Counted from the stretch's first letter, positions 17,252-26,064 are shown. The stretch is 42,015 nt of DNA from an uncultured Anaerobutyricum sp. (GCF_934307085.1 NZ_CAKRCF010000029.1:1-42015); one strand, 5' to 3'. Translations and numbers: made by a program. The notes: a model not told the origin generated them from the sequence alone.

Positions 17252-18685
17252 ATGTACGACAAATATCAGAGTCCTCTTTCAGAAAGATATGCAAGTAAAG
17301 AGATGCAGTATATCTTTTCTCCAGATAAAAAGTTTAAAACTTGGAGAAAGCTTTGGATTGCATTAGCAGAGACAGAATATGAGTTGGGTCTTGACAGCGT
17401 GACAAAGGAGCAGATTGAGGAGTTAAAGGCACATGCCGATGATATTAACTTTGATGTGGCAAAAGCAAGAGAAAAAGAAGTACGCCATGACGTTATGTCT
17501 CATGTATATGCATATGGTGTACAGTGTCCAAATGCAAAGGGAATCATTCATCTTGGAGCAACATCCTGCTATGTAGGTGATAATACAGATATTATCATTA
17601 TGACAGAGGCTCTCAAGCTAGTAAGAAGCAAGCTGATTAATGTTATTGCAGAGCTTTCTGCATTTGCTATGAAGTACAAAGACCTCCCTACACTGGCTTT
17701 CACACATTTCCAGCCAGCGCAGCCAACGACCGTTGGAAAGAGAGCTACATTATGGTTACATGATCTTATGCTTGATTTAGAAGATTTAGAATATGTTATC
17801 AGCACAATGAAGTTGTTAGGCTCTAAAGGAACAACGGGAACCCAGGCAAGTTTCTTAGAGTTATTCAACGGAGATCATGAGACGATTCGTAAGATTGATG
17901 GAAAAATTGCAGAGAAGATGGGATTTGATGCATGTTATCCGGTTTCTGGACAGACATATTCCCGTAAGATTGACAGTCGTGTACTTAATGTACTTTCAGG
18001 AATTGCACAATCCGCACATAAATTCTCTAATGATATTCGTCTTTTACAGCATTTAAAAGAAATTGAAGAACCATTCGAGAAACATCAGATTGGTTCCTCT
18101 GCAATGGCTTATAAGAGAAATCCTATGAGAAGTGAAAGAATTGCTTCCTTAGCAGATTATGTGATGTCTGATGCAATGAATCCAGCATTTGTGGCATCTA
18201 CACAGTGGTTTGAGAGAACATTAGATGATTCTGCAAACAAGCGTCTTTCTGTACCAGAAGGCTTCCTTGCTATTGACGGTATTCTTGATTTATACTTGAA
18301 TGTCGTAGATGGTCTGGTAGTATATCCAAAAGTAATTGAGGCACATCTTATGAGAGAACTTCCATTCATGGCAACAGAGAATATCATGATGGACGCAGTA
18401 AAAGCCGGTGGAGACCGTCAGGAACTTCACGAAAGAATTCGTCAGCATTCTATGGCAGCAGGTCGTGTTGTAAAAGAAGAGGGTAAAGAGAATGATCTTC
18501 TTGAAAGAATCGCAGCAGATTCTGCATTTGGAATGACAATGGAACAGCTTCAGGCAATCATGAAACCAGAGAACTTTGTTGGAAGATCTCCAGAGCAGAC
18601 AGTAGAGTTCATTACAGAGTATGTTCAGCCTGTTCTTGACGAGAATAAGGATATTCTTGGAATGAAAGCAGAGATTAACGTATAA
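17252..18685 (+). CDS. purB: Adenylosuccinate lyase
   Basis: Removes fumarate from SAICAR and from adenylosuccinate, acting twice in purine synthesis. The fumarase/aspartase superfamily signature SSAMAYKRNPMRSERI is present about two thirds along and carries the catalytic loop serine. THFQPAQPTTVGKR holds the conserved His, and QTYSRKID lies between. Length 477 is usual. The start ATG 17252 has AGGAGG 7 bases upstream. The 81-base gap from purF has no terminator, so the two may be cotranscribed. The gap carries AT-rich sequence in which no promoter is clear. Confidence 0.96.
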   Translation: MYDKYQSPLSERYASKEMQYIFSPDKKFKTWRKLWIALAETEYELGLDSVTKEQIEELKAHADDINFDVAKAREKEVRHDVMSHVYAYGVQCPNAKGIIHLGATSCYVGDNTDIIIMTEALKLVRSKLINVIAELSAFAMKYKDLPTLAFTHFQPAQPTTVGKRATLWLHDLMLDLEDLEYVISTMKLLGSKGTTGTQASFLELFNGDHETIRKIDGKIAEKMGFDACYPVSGQTYSRKIDSRVLNVLSGIAQSAHKFSNDIRLLQHLKEIEEPFEKHQIGSSAMAYKRNPMRSERIASLADYVMSDAMNPAFVASTQWFERTLDDSANKRLSVPEGFLAIDGILDLYLNVVDGLVVYPKVIEAHLMRELPFMATENIMMDAVKAGGDRQELHERIRQHSMAAGRVVKEEGKENDLLERIAADSAFGMTMEQLQAIMKPENFVGRSPEQTVEFITEYVQPVLDENKDILGMKAEINV

Positions 18686-18704
18686 ATATACATAAAACTT
18701 CGGA

Positions 18705-18733
18705 TTGACATGCTAGAAAGAAATCCGTATAAT
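18705..18733 (+). promoter_or_regulatory. Consensus sigma-A promoter of the flippase gene
   Basis: TTGACA and TATAAT, both perfect, with 17-base spacing. It begins 20 bases after the purB stop. It is the best promoter in the window, and start of transcription is expected near 18740. Confidence 0.9.
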
Positions 18734-18736
18734 ACT

Positions 18737-18762
18737 AAGGGTTATCGGCAACGATAACCCTT
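18737..18762 (+). promoter_or_regulatory. Perfect 10-bp inverted repeat at the predicted transcription start
   Basis: AAGGGTTATC (18737-18746) and GATAACCCTT (18753-18762) flank the hexamer GGCAAC. It begins four bases after the -10 hexamer, so it overlaps the start point. It is either an operator for a repressor or a hairpin at the very 5' end of the mRNA. There is no T-run after it, so it is not a terminator. Confidence 0.75.
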
Positions 18763-18826
18763 AAGTTATGTAATTTATAAAAGCAGGAGAAGAAATACCC
18801 TTAAAGTTTGGAAAGGTGGTTGTCAG

Positions 18827-20497
18827 TTGAGTAGCAAAGATACAAAAGAAACGAACGTACTTGCCCAGGCATCGATATTGATGGTGGCAGGTATCGTGAC
18901 AAGAATCATCGGTGTGTTATATCGAAGTCCGGTTACGAGTATTATAGGTGATGAAGGTAATGGATATTATAGTATTGCGGTGAATATTTATACGATGATA
19001 TTACTGATATCTTCCTACAGTATTCCTATGGCAGTTTCCAAGGTGGTTTCGGCCAAGATGGCAGTGCATCAGTATAAGATTGCACATAAGGTATTTAAGT
19101 GTGCACTTATGTATGTTTTGATAATAGGCGGAATTGCCAGTCTTATTACTTTTTTTGGAGCATCCATATTGATTCCTTCGAATCAGCCTAAGGCGATTCC
19201 TGTACTTCGTATTTTAGCTCCAACTATCTTTTTCTCTGGATTTTTAGGGGTATTCCGTGGATATTTTCAAGCACACGGAACGATGATTCCAACGTCCCTT
19301 TCACAGATTGTAGAGCAGGTAGCAAACGCAGTGATCAGTATTGGAGCAGCAGTATTCTTTATTCATGCATTTGCGGGTGGGGATGCGGATAAGATTCCGG
19401 TATTTGGTGCGATGGGAAGTGCCGCAGGTATCGGGGCAGGTGTTGTAACCGGTCTCTTATTTATGCTATTTATCTATTCCTGCAATAAGAAATATTTTAA
19501 AAAAGAAATTCAAAAAGATGATACGGGGATTGACAGTTCCTATAAAGATATTTTTAAAATTATTTTTGGAATGGTAACACCGGTAATCTTAAGCACGTTT
19601 GTCTATAACATCAGTACAGTAGTTGACCAGACATTATTTATGGATGTTATGGGATTTAAAAAGATGGCTTCTGAAACAGCCGCATCATTATACGGTGTAT
19701 TTTCTGGCAAATACTGGGTGCTCATCAATGTGCCGATTGCACTTGCAAACTCCATGTCTACTGCAATGATTCCTGCAATCTCTGGCAGTTATGAGCTGAA
19801 AGACTATAAAAAGTGCAGGGGGCATGTAAAGCAGGCAATTCATTTTACAATGGTTATCAGTATTCCTGCTGCTATTGGAATGGGTGCACTCGCTTATCCA
19901 ATTATGGAAGTGTTATTCCCACAGAGAGCAACGATTGATCTGGCAGTAAGTATTTTACGTGCAGGCTGTATCAGTATTATATTCTATGCACTTTCTACCG
20001 TAAGTAATGGAGTATTGCAGGGAATTGGAAAGGTAAATATTCCACTTCGTAACGCAGCGGTTTCCCTTGTCCTTCATGTTGCCCTGCTTACACCGTTGTT
20101 ATATTTTACAAACCTGAATTTATATGCACTTGTATTTGCTACGATGTTCTATGCTTTCCTTATGTGTCTGCTGAACAATTTGAGTGTACGCAAGTATTTA
20201 GGATATCATCAGGAAATGAAACGAACATTTATGATTCCATTAATCTCTTCTGTGATTATGGGAATTCTTTGTTATGTATTTTATCAGGGAATCTATCTGA
20301 TTTTATCAGGGATACTTGGAAGTTTTATTCATTTAAGAATTCTTGTATTCTTTTGCCTGATGATTTCTGTAGGCTTTGCTGTTATCGTATATTTCGTTCT
20401 GGTACTTAAGTTAAAGGGAATTACAGAAACAGAACTTCGTAACTTCCCGAAAGGAAATATGCTTGTCAGAATGGCAAAGAAAAGTAAGTTATTGTAA
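18827..20497 (+). CDS. Polysaccharide biosynthesis / lipid flippase (MurJ-SpoVB type MOP family)
   Basis: A multidrug/oligosaccharidyl-lipid/polysaccharide (MOP) exporter, probably moving a lipid-linked cell-wall precursor across the membrane. About 14 membrane segments can be traced from residue 10 to the end. The N-terminal pattern GIVTRIIGVLYRSP and later SYSIPMAVSK are typical of the SpoVB/MurJ branch. At 556 residues it has normal length. The start is TTG 18827, with AAAGGTGG 7 bases upstream and no better in-frame ATG until residue 14. It has its own consensus promoter and a 5' inverted repeat, and stands between purB and purA without a functional link. Whether it serves lipid II, spore cortex or another polymer cannot be told, since Clostridia often carry several paralogues. 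Confidence 0.85.
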   Translation: MSSKDTKETNVLAQASILMVAGIVTRIIGVLYRSPVTSIIGDEGNGYYSIAVNIYTMILLISSYSIPMAVSKVVSAKMAVHQYKIAHKVFKCALMYVLIIGGIASLITFFGASILIPSNQPKAIPVLRILAPTIFFSGFLGVFRGYFQAHGTMIPTSLSQIVEQVANAVISIGAAVFFIHAFAGGDADKIPVFGAMGSAAGIGAGVVTGLLFMLFIYSCNKKYFKKEIQKDDTGIDSSYKDIFKIIFGMVTPVILSTFVYNISTVVDQTLFMDVMGFKKMASETAASLYGVFSGKYWVLINVPIALANSMSTAMIPAISGSYELKDYKKCRGHVKQAIHFTMVISIPAAIGMGALAYPIMEVLFPQRATIDLAVSILRAGCISIIFYALSTVSNGVLQGIGKVNIPLRNAAVSLVLHVALLTPLLYFTNLNLYALVFATMFYAFLMCLLNNLSVRKYLGYHQEMKRTFMIPLISSVIMGILCYVFYQGIYLILSGILGSFIHLRILVFFCLMISVGFAVIVYFVLVLKLKGITETELRNFPKGNMLVRMAKKSKLL

Positions 20498-20503
20498 TTA
20501 TTC

Positions 20504-20532
20504 TTTACTTATAAAGGAAAGTAAGATATAAT
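20504..20532 (+). promoter_or_regulatory. Candidate promoter of purA
   Basis: TTTACT, 17 bases, TATAAT. Its -35 lies 6 bases after the flippase stop codon. The predicted start is near 20539. Confidence 0.75.
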
Positions 20533-20541
20533 TAATATGTT

Positions 20542-20566
20542 TGGGTATTGGGACAAGCCATACCCA
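20542..20566 (+). promoter_or_regulatory. Hairpin in the purA leader
   Basis: TGGGTAT (20542-20548) pairs with ATACCCA (20560-20566) across an 11-base loop. It begins within a few bases of the predicted transcription start, as does the hairpin before the flippase gene. No T-run follows directly; a run of six T occurs 13 bases later (around 20580), too far for a standard terminator. Confidence 0.5.
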
Positions 20567-20605
20567 TAAAAATAGTAAGTTTTTTAAGCTGGGAGGAATG
20601 AGCTC

Positions 20606-21895
20606 ATGGTAAAAGCAATCGTAGGCGCAAACTGGGGAGATGAAGGTAAGGGTAAGATTACTGATATGCTCGCACAGGATTCTGATATTATTATCCGTTT
20701 TCAGGGTGGTGCCAATGCAGGCCATACAATTATAAATGATTATGGAAAGTTTGCACTCCATACATTACCATCAGGTATTTTTTATGGACATACAACAAGT
20801 ATTATTGGTAACGGAGTAGCGCTGAATATCCCTATTCTTTTTAACGAGTTAAAAGAGGTAACTTCTAAGGGAGTACCAGCACCACAGATTTTAATTTCTG
20901 ACCGTGCACAGATCGTTATGCCTTACCATATTCTTTTTGATGAATATGAAGAAGAACGTCTTGCAGGTAAGTCTTTTGGTTCTACAAAGTCTGGTATCGC
21001 ACCATTCTACTCTGACAAGTATGCAAAAGTTGGTTTCCAGGTTAACGAATTATTTGAAGAGGAAGCAGTACTTCGAGAGAAGATTGAGCGTGTTATTGTT
21101 CAGAAGAACATCTTATTAGAGCATCTTTATCACAAACCATTAATTGATGCAGACGAACTGTATAACACATTAATGGAATACAAAGAGATGGTTGCTCCTT
21201 ATGTATGTAATGTGTCTGCTTACTTAGATAAGGCAATCAAAGAAGGAAAGAACATTTTATTAGAAGGTCAGTTAGGAACATTAAAAGATCCAGACCACGG
21301 AATATATCCAATGGTAACATCTTCTTCTACATTAGCAGCATATGGTGCAATCGGAGCAGGTATTCCTCCATATGAGATTAAGAAAGTTGTTACAGTATGT
21401 AAGGCATATAGTAGTGCAGTAGGTGCTGGAGCATTTGTAAGCGAAATCTTCGGTGATGAGGCACAGGAACTTCGTGTCCGCGGTGGTGATGGCGGAGAAT
21501 TCGGAGCAACAACAGGACGTCCAAGAAGAATGGGATGGTTTGACTGTGTTGCATCTAAATACGGATGCCGTCTTCAGGGAACAACAGATGTTGCTTTCAC
21601 TGTAGTAGATGTACTTGGATATCTTGACGAGATTCCTGTATGTACAGGCTACGAAATTGATGGGAAGGTGACAACAGAATTCCCTGTAACAAATCAGTTA
21701 GAGAAGGCAAAACCGGTGTTAGAAGTACTTCCAGGATGGAAATGTGACATTCGTGGAATTAAGAAGTACGAAGATTTACCAGAGAACTGCCGTAAATATA
21801 TCGAGTTTGTAGAAGAACATATTGGATATCCTATTACTATGGTTTCTAACGGTCCGGGAAGAGATGATATCATCTACCGTGGATTTGAGAAATAA
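20606..21895 (+). CDS. purA: Adenylosuccinate synthetase
   Basis: GTP-dependent ligation of aspartate to IMP, the first step from IMP to AMP; its product is the substrate of the PurB encoded two genes upstream. The GTP loop GDEGKGK is at residues 11-17, followed by FQGGANAGHT, with the conserved His at the end of that stretch. GQLGTLKDPDHGIYPMVTSS and GEFGATTGRPRRMGWFD are further family landmarks. Length 429 is normal. The start ATG 20606 has GGGAGG 9 bases upstream. It has its own promoter and is followed by a complex palindromic repeat, so it is probably monocistronic. Confidence 0.97.
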   Translation: MVKAIVGANWGDEGKGKITDMLAQDSDIIIRFQGGANAGHTIINDYGKFALHTLPSGIFYGHTTSIIGNGVALNIPILFNELKEVTSKGVPAPQILISDRAQIVMPYHILFDEYEEERLAGKSFGSTKSGIAPFYSDKYAKVGFQVNELFEEEAVLREKIERVIVQKNILLEHLYHKPLIDADELYNTLMEYKEMVAPYVCNVSAYLDKAIKEGKNILLEGQLGTLKDPDHGIYPMVTSSSTLAAYGAIGAGIPPYEIKKVVTVCKAYSSAVGAGAFVSEIFGDEAQELRVRGGDGGEFGATTGRPRRMGWFDCVASKYGCRLQGTTDVAFTVVDVLGYLDEIPVCTGYEIDGKVTTEFPVTNQLEKAKPVLEVLPGWKCDIRGIKKYEDLPENCRKYIEFVEEHIGYPITMVSNGPGRDDIIYRGFEK

Positions 21896-21927
21896 TTAAA
21901 TAAATATACTCTTAAGAATCTTTCTAG

Positions 21928-22026
21928 AGTGTGTTTGAAAAATGCTTTCTGTGAGATGCGCAGAAGAAGTATGTCATGCTTTGCATGACGTGCATCTTAC
22001 AGCAAGAATGCCGGGGCATTCTTGAA
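21928..22026 (+). repeat. Dispersed palindromic repeat, copy C (longest, three nested stems)
   Basis: It starts with AGTGTGTTTGAAAAATGCT. CTGTGAGATGC (21949-21959) pairs with GCATCTTACAG (21992-22002) with one G-U, enclosing the perfect 7-bp hairpin GTCATGC-TTT-GCATGAC. A last hairpin, GAATGC...GCATTC, closes the unit 20 bases before the next start codon. It fills nearly the whole 153-base gap between purA and the glycosyltransferase gene. Confidence 0.7.
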
Positions 22027-22048
22027 AGGATACCAAAGGAGGTAATTC

Positions 22049-23071
22049 ATGAAAATCCTGACAATTGCAATTCCAAGTTACAATTCTATGGATTATATGA
22101 GAAACTGTATTGAAAGTCTTCTTCTAGGTGGGGAAGATGTAGAGATATTGATTGTTGATGATGGTTCAAAAGATGAGACTCCTGCAATCGCAGATGAATA
22201 TGAGGCGAAATATCCGGGTATTGTTCGTGCGATTCATCAGGAAAACGGTGGGCATGGAGAGGCAGTGAATGCCGGACTCCGTAATGCAACCGGATTCTTT
22301 TATAAAGTAGTAGACAGTGATGACTGGGTAGACGCAGAAGCTTACCAGAAGATACTTGCCTTTTTAAAAGAGGCAGTGAAAGAAGAAGAGCCGCTTGACA
22401 TGCTGCTTTCAAACTATGTTTACGAGAAGGTTGGAGTAAAGCATAAAAAGGTTATCCAGTATCATTCTATTCTGCCGGAGAATCGTTACTTTGGATGGGA
22501 AGAAATTGGACATTTCCATGCCAGCCAGAATATTTTGATGCATTCGGTGATTTACCGTACAGAGCTGCTTCGGAGTTTTCAGTTTGAATTACCAAAACAC
22601 ACATTTTATGTAGATAACATTTTTGTATACTGGCCATTGCCATACGTTAAGAAGATGTATTATCTTGACGTAGATTTTTATCGGTATTTTATTGGGCGTG
22701 ATGACCAGTCTGTCAATGAAAAGGTAATGATTTCAAGAATTGACCAGCAGATTCGTGTGAATAAGATTATGATTGACCTTTATGCAAAGCATGAGAGCAT
22801 ACTTTCCTGTCCACAACTTAAAGAATATATGCTTCATTATCTTGAGACGATTCAGATGGTAACCTCTGTGCTTCTTATGAAGATGAATACATCGGAATCA
22901 GAGGCGATGCGAGATGATTTATGGCATTATCTTGAAGAGAAATCTCCAGATGCTTATAAAACATTAAAAAGCTCTGTTCTTGGAAAGTTTACTAAGTCCC
23001 ACAATAAGCTGAGTCATAAACTCACGATGGGAGGATATAAGATTGCACAGAAATGGATTGGATTCAACTAA
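22049..23071 (+). CDS. GT2 family glycosyltransferase
   Basis: A cytosolic or membrane-associated enzyme transferring a sugar from a nucleotide donor. The GT-A fold is clear in residues 1-110: LTIAIPSYNSMDY at the N-terminus, EILIVDDGSKDET (first Asp pair), HQENGGHGEAVNAG and the metal-binding KVVDSDDWV. The C-terminal 200 residues are of mixed helix content and lack membrane segments. The start ATG 22049 has AAAGGAGG 7 bases upstream. The next gene begins inside its last 29 bases, so the two are translationally coupled. Sugar and acceptor are unknown. The nearby flippase hints at envelope glycan work, but the genes are separated by purA. Confidence 0.85.
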   Translation: MKILTIAIPSYNSMDYMRNCIESLLLGGEDVEILIVDDGSKDETPAIADEYEAKYPGIVRAIHQENGGHGEAVNAGLRNATGFFYKVVDSDDWVDAEAYQKILAFLKEAVKEEEPLDMLLSNYVYEKVGVKHKKVIQYHSILPENRYFGWEEIGHFHASQNILMHSVIYRTELLRSFQFELPKHTFYVDNIFVYWPLPYVKKMYYLDVDFYRYFIGRDDQSVNEKVMISRIDQQIRVNKIMIDLYAKHESILSCPQLKEYMLHYLETIQMVTSVLLMKMNTSESEAMRDDLWHYLEEKSPDAYKTLKSSVLGKFTKSHNKLSHKLTMGGYKIAQKWIGFN

Positions 23072-23450
23072 GAAGTCTTATAAAAACGATATTTTGCTGA
23101 TTCTGTTTTTTCTGATTATTGGTATTGGTGCCTTTGCTTTTATGCAGCTTCAGGGAAAGAGCGGAGCAGAGGTAAAAGTCAGTGTTAATAATAAGGAATA
23201 TGGAACATACTCTTTAGATAAAAACCAGACTGTTACAATCGGCGAAGATGACTGGGAAAATATTCTTATCATAAAGGATGGAAAAGCCAGTATGGCAAAA
23301 GCAGACTGTCCAGATAAGATTTGTGTCAATCATGCAGCGATTAGTAATAAGGGAGAGACCATTGTCTGTCTTCCTCATAAAGTGGTTGTAGAAGTCATTG
23401 ATGAGAATGGAACACAGGACGGGAATCAGATAGATATTATCAGTAAATGA
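23043..23450 (+). CDS. NusG domain II-containing membrane protein
   Basis: A small protein of the NusG_II (DUF1312) family, often found beside rnf or ApbE genes in Clostridia; the biochemical role is not established. Residues 17-36 are one membrane segment (LLILFFLIIGIGAFAFM), and the rest would be outside. The family pattern is seen as Cys89-Pro-X3-Cys94-Val, then ISNKGETIVCLPHKVVVEV with Cys109. I choose TTG 23043, which overlaps the glycosyltransferase gene by 29 bases, because GGGAGG lies 8 bases upstream; TTG 23058 is possible but has no such site. It is separated from rnfC by a terminator, so the link with Rnf is by neighbourhood, not by a shared transcript. Confidence 0.8.
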   Translation: MHRNGLDSTKKSYKNDILLILFFLIIGIGAFAFMQLQGKSGAEVKVSVNNKEYGTYSLDKNQTVTIGEDDWENILIIKDGKASMAKADCPDKICVNHAAISNKGETIVCLPHKVVVEVIDENGTQDGNQIDIISK

Positions 23451-23497
23451 TATCAATTGATATAATTTATTATTTAACAATAACAGATTATCTTGCA

Positions 23498-23531
23498 TAC
23501 AATATTGTTCTATTTCAAATACAGTATTGTA
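23498..23531 (+). repeat. 11-bp inverted repeat downstream of the NusG_II gene
   Basis: TACAATATTGT (23498-23508) and ACAGTATTGTA (23521-23531) are complementary through one G-U, with a 12-base loop. No T-run follows. It may be an operator or a stability hairpin. Confidence 0.45.
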
Positions 23532-23597
23532 AAACTACACAAAAGAAATCGCAAATAATTGCATAATAGCGAAGTTTTTTTGTACAAAATAGAGGAG

Positions 23598-23653
23598 AGG
23601 GCGAAGTCGCTAAGCGTTAAAAAAATGACGATTCTTGATTTCGCCCTTTTTTT
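23598..23653 (+). terminator. Terminator between the NusG_II gene and rnfC
   Basis: AGGGCGAAGTC (23598-23608) pairs with GATTTCGCCCT (23637-23647) with one G-U, followed by seven T (23647-23653). The 28-base loop itself contains CGTTA/TGACG (23615-23630). It either ends the upstream transcript or attenuates rnf; I see no convincing promoter between it and rnfC, but the 123 bases up to the start are AT-rich and could hide one. Confidence 0.8.
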
Positions 23654-23776
23654 CTTATATTATTATTAATGATTTTATATCAAATATTGAAATGCTTTCG
23701 TAAGAATTTATGTGAGAACTTACAAAAATATGCAGGCACTATTTGATTTAAAAAATTTTAGAAAGAAGGTAAAAAA

Positions 23777-25090
23777 ATGGGACTACTAACATTTAAAGGT
23801 GGCCTTCATCCGTATGATGGTAAAGAGTTAAGTAAGGACAAACCAATTACTGAATATTTACCACAGGGAGAGCTGGTATACCCTTTAAGTCAGCACATTG
23901 GTGCTCCTGCCGTTGCCTGTGTAAAGAAAGGTGACAGAGTTTTAGTCGGTCAGAAAATCGCGGAGGCTGGAGGATTTGTTTCTGCCAACATTTATAGCTC
24001 TGTTTCTGGAACGGTAAAGAAGATTGAACCAAGAATGACAGTTTCCGGTAACAAAGTGAACTCCATTATCGTAGAAAATGACGGAGAATATGAAACTGTT
24101 TCCTTCCAACCAGTAACAGAAAAGACAAATGAAGCAATCATCAATGCAGTAAAAGAAGCAGGTATTGTCGGACTCGGTGGTGCCGGATTTCCTACGCATG
24201 TAAAGCTTTCTCCAAAGGAGCCGGATAAGATTGATACAATTATTATCAACGCAGCAGAATGTGAGCCATACATCACTGCCGATTACCGTTGTATGATGGA
24301 AATTCCGGAACAGCTTATTTCTGGTCTTAATATTATGCTTTCTTTATTCCCTAAGGCAAAGGGTGTAATTGGAATCGAAGACAATAAGCCAGATGCGATT
24401 GCAAAGTTGACAGAAATGTGTAAAAACGAGAGCCGTATTGAAGTAGCTGCCTTAAAGACAAAGTATCCACAGGGTGCAGAGCGTTCTTTAATTTTTGCTG
24501 TAACAGGCCGTGCAATCAATTCTTCCATGCTTCCAGCCGATGCCGGATGTATTGTAGATAACGTGGCAACAGCTATTGCCATTCATGAGGCAATCACACT
24601 TGGAAAGCCTCTCTTTGAGAGAGTAGTAACTGTAACAGGAGATGCGATTAAGAATCCTGGCAACTTTAAAGTAAAGAATGGAACAAATGCCGCAGAATTA
24701 GTAGAGGCAGCAGGTGGATTTAAGTCTCAGCCAGAAAAAGTTATTTCTGGTGGACCTATGATGGGTATGGCGTTATCTACATTAGATGTTCCTTGTGCTA
24801 AGACATTCTCTTCTCTTTTATGTTTTACAAAAGATGAAGTGGCAGCTTGTGAGCCAAGTAACTGTATTCGTTGCGGACGCTGTATTTCTGTATGTCCTGC
24901 TGGTCTGATGCCTACAAAGCTTTCAGAAATTGCAGACCACGGTGATTTCGCATTATTTGATGAACTCAATGGATGTGAATGTGTGGAATGTGGATGCTGT
25001 TCTTACATCTGCCCGGCAAAGAGAAGATTAACCCAGTCTATGAAGACAGGTCGTCGTGAGGCGATGGCTCTTCGCAGAAAGAAGAAATAA
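23777..25090 (+). CDS. rnfC: Rnf complex subunit RnfC (NADH/FMN and Fe-S subunit)
   Basis: Peripheral cytosolic subunit of the ion-translocating ferredoxin:NAD oxidoreductase; it is the NAD-reactive end. A Gly-rich FMN/NAD region is present as GIVGLGGAGFPTHVKL (about 132-147). Two [4Fe-4S] motifs lie near the C-terminus: Cys363-X2-Cys366-X2-Cys369-X3-Cys373-Pro and Cys402-X2-Cys405-X2-Cys408-X3-Cys412-Pro. At 437 residues it is the short clostridial type, without the long repeat tail of gammaproteobacterial RnfC. The start ATG 23777 has GAAAGAAGG 8 bases upstream. First gene of the rnfCDGEAB operon; all gaps to rnfB are under 21 bases. Confidence 0.96.
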   Translation: MGLLTFKGGLHPYDGKELSKDKPITEYLPQGELVYPLSQHIGAPAVACVKKGDRVLVGQKIAEAGGFVSANIYSSVSGTVKKIEPRMTVSGNKVNSIIVENDGEYETVSFQPVTEKTNEAIINAVKEAGIVGLGGAGFPTHVKLSPKEPDKIDTIIINAAECEPYITADYRCMMEIPEQLISGLNIMLSLFPKAKGVIGIEDNKPDAIAKLTEMCKNESRIEVAALKTKYPQGAERSLIFAVTGRAINSSMLPADAGCIVDNVATAIAIHEAITLGKPLFERVVTVTGDAIKNPGNFKVKNGTNAAELVEAAGGFKSQPEKVISGGPMMGMALSTLDVPCAKTFSSLLCFTKDEVAACEPSNCIRCGRCISVCPAGLMPTKLSEIADHGDFALFDELNGCECVECGCCSYICPAKRRLTQSMKTGRREAMALRRKKK

Positions 25091-25110
25091 ACATAAGGAG
25101 AGGTGAAAAA

Positions 25111-26064
25111 ATGAACGAACAATTATATAACGTATCAGCCAATCCTCATGTAAGGGATAAGGCTTCTACACATAGCATTATGCTTGACGTAATTATCGCC
25201 CTTCTTCCAGCAACATTATTTGGTTTCTGGAACTTTGGAGTAAAGGCGATCATCAATACAGTAATCTGTGTTGCTGTCTGTGTTCTTGCAGAATATGTAT
25301 GGCAGCGCTGTATGCATCAGAAGATTACAATTAAAGACTGCAGTGCAGCACTTACTGGTTTATTATTAGCATTAAACCTTCCGCCAGAAGTACCATTCTG
25401 GATTCCTGTTATCGGTGGTTTATTCGCAATCATCGTTGTAAAACAGCTTTTTGGTGGTTTAGGCCAGAACTTTATGAACCCTGCACTTGGAGCACGTTGT
25501 TTCTTATTAATTTCTTTTGCAGGAATTATGACAGACTTTTCCTATAATGGATTTGGCGGAAGCTTTGATGCGACAACAAGCGCAACTCCTCTTGCAGCAT
25601 TAAAAGCAGGAGAAATTGTAAATGTAAAGGCAATGTTCCTTGGTAATACTGCTGGTACAATCGGTGAGACATCCGCTCTGTTACTGATTGTTGGTGGTGT
25701 TTACTTAATTGCAAAGAAGATTATCAGCTGGAGAATCCCTGTATGTTACATTGTAACATTAGGTCTTTTCGTACTTTTATTCGGCGGACATGGATTTGAC
25801 ATGATGTATCTTGCGGAGCAGTTATGCGGTGGTGGATTAATGCTTGGTGCATTCTTCATGGCAACTGACTATGTTACATCCCCAATCACACCAAAGGGAC
25901 AGATTGTATTTGGTATCTTACTTGGTATCCTGACAGGAATCTTCCGTTTATTCGGTGGTTCAGCAGAGGGAGTTTCTTATGCAATCATTTTCTGTAACCT
26001 GTTGGTACCATTAATTGAAAGAGTTACAACTCCTACCGCATTTGGAAAAGGAGGTAAAAAATAA
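25111..26064 (+). CDS. rnfD: Rnf complex subunit RnfD
   Basis: Integral membrane subunit carrying a covalently bound FMN. About nine to ten membrane segments alternate through the 317 residues. The flavinylation motif is SFDATTSATPLA (151-162), with Thr159 as the expected FMN attachment site by comparison with other RnfD and NqrB. GQNFMNPALGAR is a family landmark. The ApbE flavin transferase needed for attachment is not in the window. The stop codon shares one base with the rnfG start (TAATG), which indicates translational coupling. Confidence 0.96.
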   Translation: MNEQLYNVSANPHVRDKASTHSIMLDVIIALLPATLFGFWNFGVKAIINTVICVAVCVLAEYVWQRCMHQKITIKDCSAALTGLLLALNLPPEVPFWIPVIGGLFAIIVVKQLFGGLGQNFMNPALGARCFLLISFAGIMTDFSYNGFGGSFDATTSATPLAALKAGEIVNVKAMFLGNTAGTIGETSALLLIVGGVYLIAKKIISWRIPVCYIVTLGLFVLLFGGHGFDMMYLAEQLCGGGLMLGAFFMATDYVTSPITPKGQIVFGILLGILTGIFRLFGGSAEGVSYAIIFCNLLVPLIERVTTPTAFGKGGKK

